Positions 33,722-33,967 of a stretch of DNA of 33,967 bases are shown piece by piece. Location of the stretch: assembly GCA_002291875.1 (NCBI GenBank), contig DBAV01000142.1, positions 474 to 34,440 on the forward strand. Reading direction: 5' to 3'. The stretch comes from Hyphomonadaceae bacterium UBA1001. GTDB lineage: Bacteria; Pseudomonadota; Alphaproteobacteria; Caulobacterales; Aquidulcibacteraceae. Numbering within the stretch: the first letter of the stretch is position 1; every line of letters begins with the position of its first letter. Made by a program: the position numbers and the translations under genes. The notes below the pieces were generated by a model that was not told where the DNA came from, did no database searches, and was given only the letters and a program-made list of their open reading frames with translations.

Positions 33722-33967
33722 TTACCGGCGCAGGACCGGGGCGAAATCGGCGCAGAGCGATCCCATCTCGGCCTGGTCCAGCAGGCTTTGGGTGCAGCGG
33801 CAATAGGCGGGGCCCGGCTGCGTAGTGTCGCAATGCGCGCAGCCGTCGCAGGGTCCGAAAACGGGGGCCGCGCGCGCCCGCGCCATGGCCGCGTCGCGGG
33901 CGCGCGCCCGGTCGAACAGGCGGTTCAGCGCGAAGCCCGCCACGGGGGGCTGGGTGATGCCGCTGGT
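33722..33967 (-). CDS. Cysteine-rich hypothetical protein, 3' part only
   Basis: The frame is open to the right edge of the window, so only the C-terminal 81 residues are seen. The start is outside, or could be the GTG at 33943. The sequence has six cysteines: GPCDGCAHCDTTQPG, AYCRCTQSLL and GSLCADF. The C-x2-C-x2-C and C-x-C spacing suggests metal or Fe-S binding. I do not recognise the family. It ends three bases after the second palindrome and is convergent with the photolyase gene. Confidence 0.55.
   Translation of the reverse strand, partial: TSGITQPPVAGFALNRLFDRARARDAAMARARAAPVFGPCDGCAHCDTTQPGPAYCRCTQSLLDQAEMGSLCADFAPVLRR

Overview
The window is GC-rich bacterial chromosome, densely packed with genes on both strands. 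It most likely comes from an alphaproteobacterium, and Sphingomonadales is my best guess. The reasons are the mrcA-prfB pair, the suf operon with two cysteine desulfurases, the COX15-rplM-rpsI-argC order, the bactofilin/M23 pair, DUF2842, DUF6165 and DUF6134 proteins, and an iron-sulfur photolyase of the Agrobacterium PhrB type. The order-level assignment is inference from gene content. I see no rRNA, tRNA, CRISPR array, complete insertion sequence or prophage, and no stretch longer than 300 bases without a gene.

Left part (1-9917): a hairpin and short direct repeats precede mrcA (PBP1A) and prfB. prfB carries the classical programmed +1 frameshift. Convergent to it is a two-gene unit on the minus strand, a membrane-anchored M23 endopeptidase overlapping a bactofilin. 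A peroxiredoxin (bcp) follows on the minus strand. Divergent from it is a very large AsmA/YhdP-like envelope protein.

Centre (9951-18019): an alpha/beta hydrolase is divergent from the SUF iron-sulfur assembly operon. The operon runs Rrf2 regulator, class I cysteine desulfurase, sufB, sufC, sufD, sufS (class II desulfurase), sufT-like DUF59 protein, A-type carrier, and then a DUF6165 gene. Desulfurases supply sulfur, SufBCD is the scaffold, and the A-type and DUF59 proteins hand on or mature clusters. The regulator carries three cysteines able to sense cluster supply, and a dyad upstream of it is a candidate operator.

Right-centre (18035-28166): argC, rpsI, rplM and COX15 lie on the minus strand, with a good hairpin terminator after rpsI and a promoter candidate before rplM. 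Next come a small DUF2842 membrane protein, a nuclease-fold lipoprotein that has lost two catalytic residues, isovaleryl-CoA dehydrogenase, a GH24 lysozyme-like protein with a C-terminal membrane hairpin, mgtE, and divergent ettA.

Right end (28167-33967): a short tract of lower GC is followed by a tightly overlapping minus-strand sulfur amino-acid unit (cysK-sseA-metC). Then come a secreted DUF6134 protein coupled to an FeS-type photolyase, a pair of related palindromes, and the 3' part of a cysteine-rich gene that runs off the window.

Most of the window is recognisable housekeeping. The features least explained by known biology are the DUF6165 gene at the end of the suf operon, the two proteins with enzyme folds but altered active sites, the DUF6134-photolyase pair, and the intergenic palindromes.
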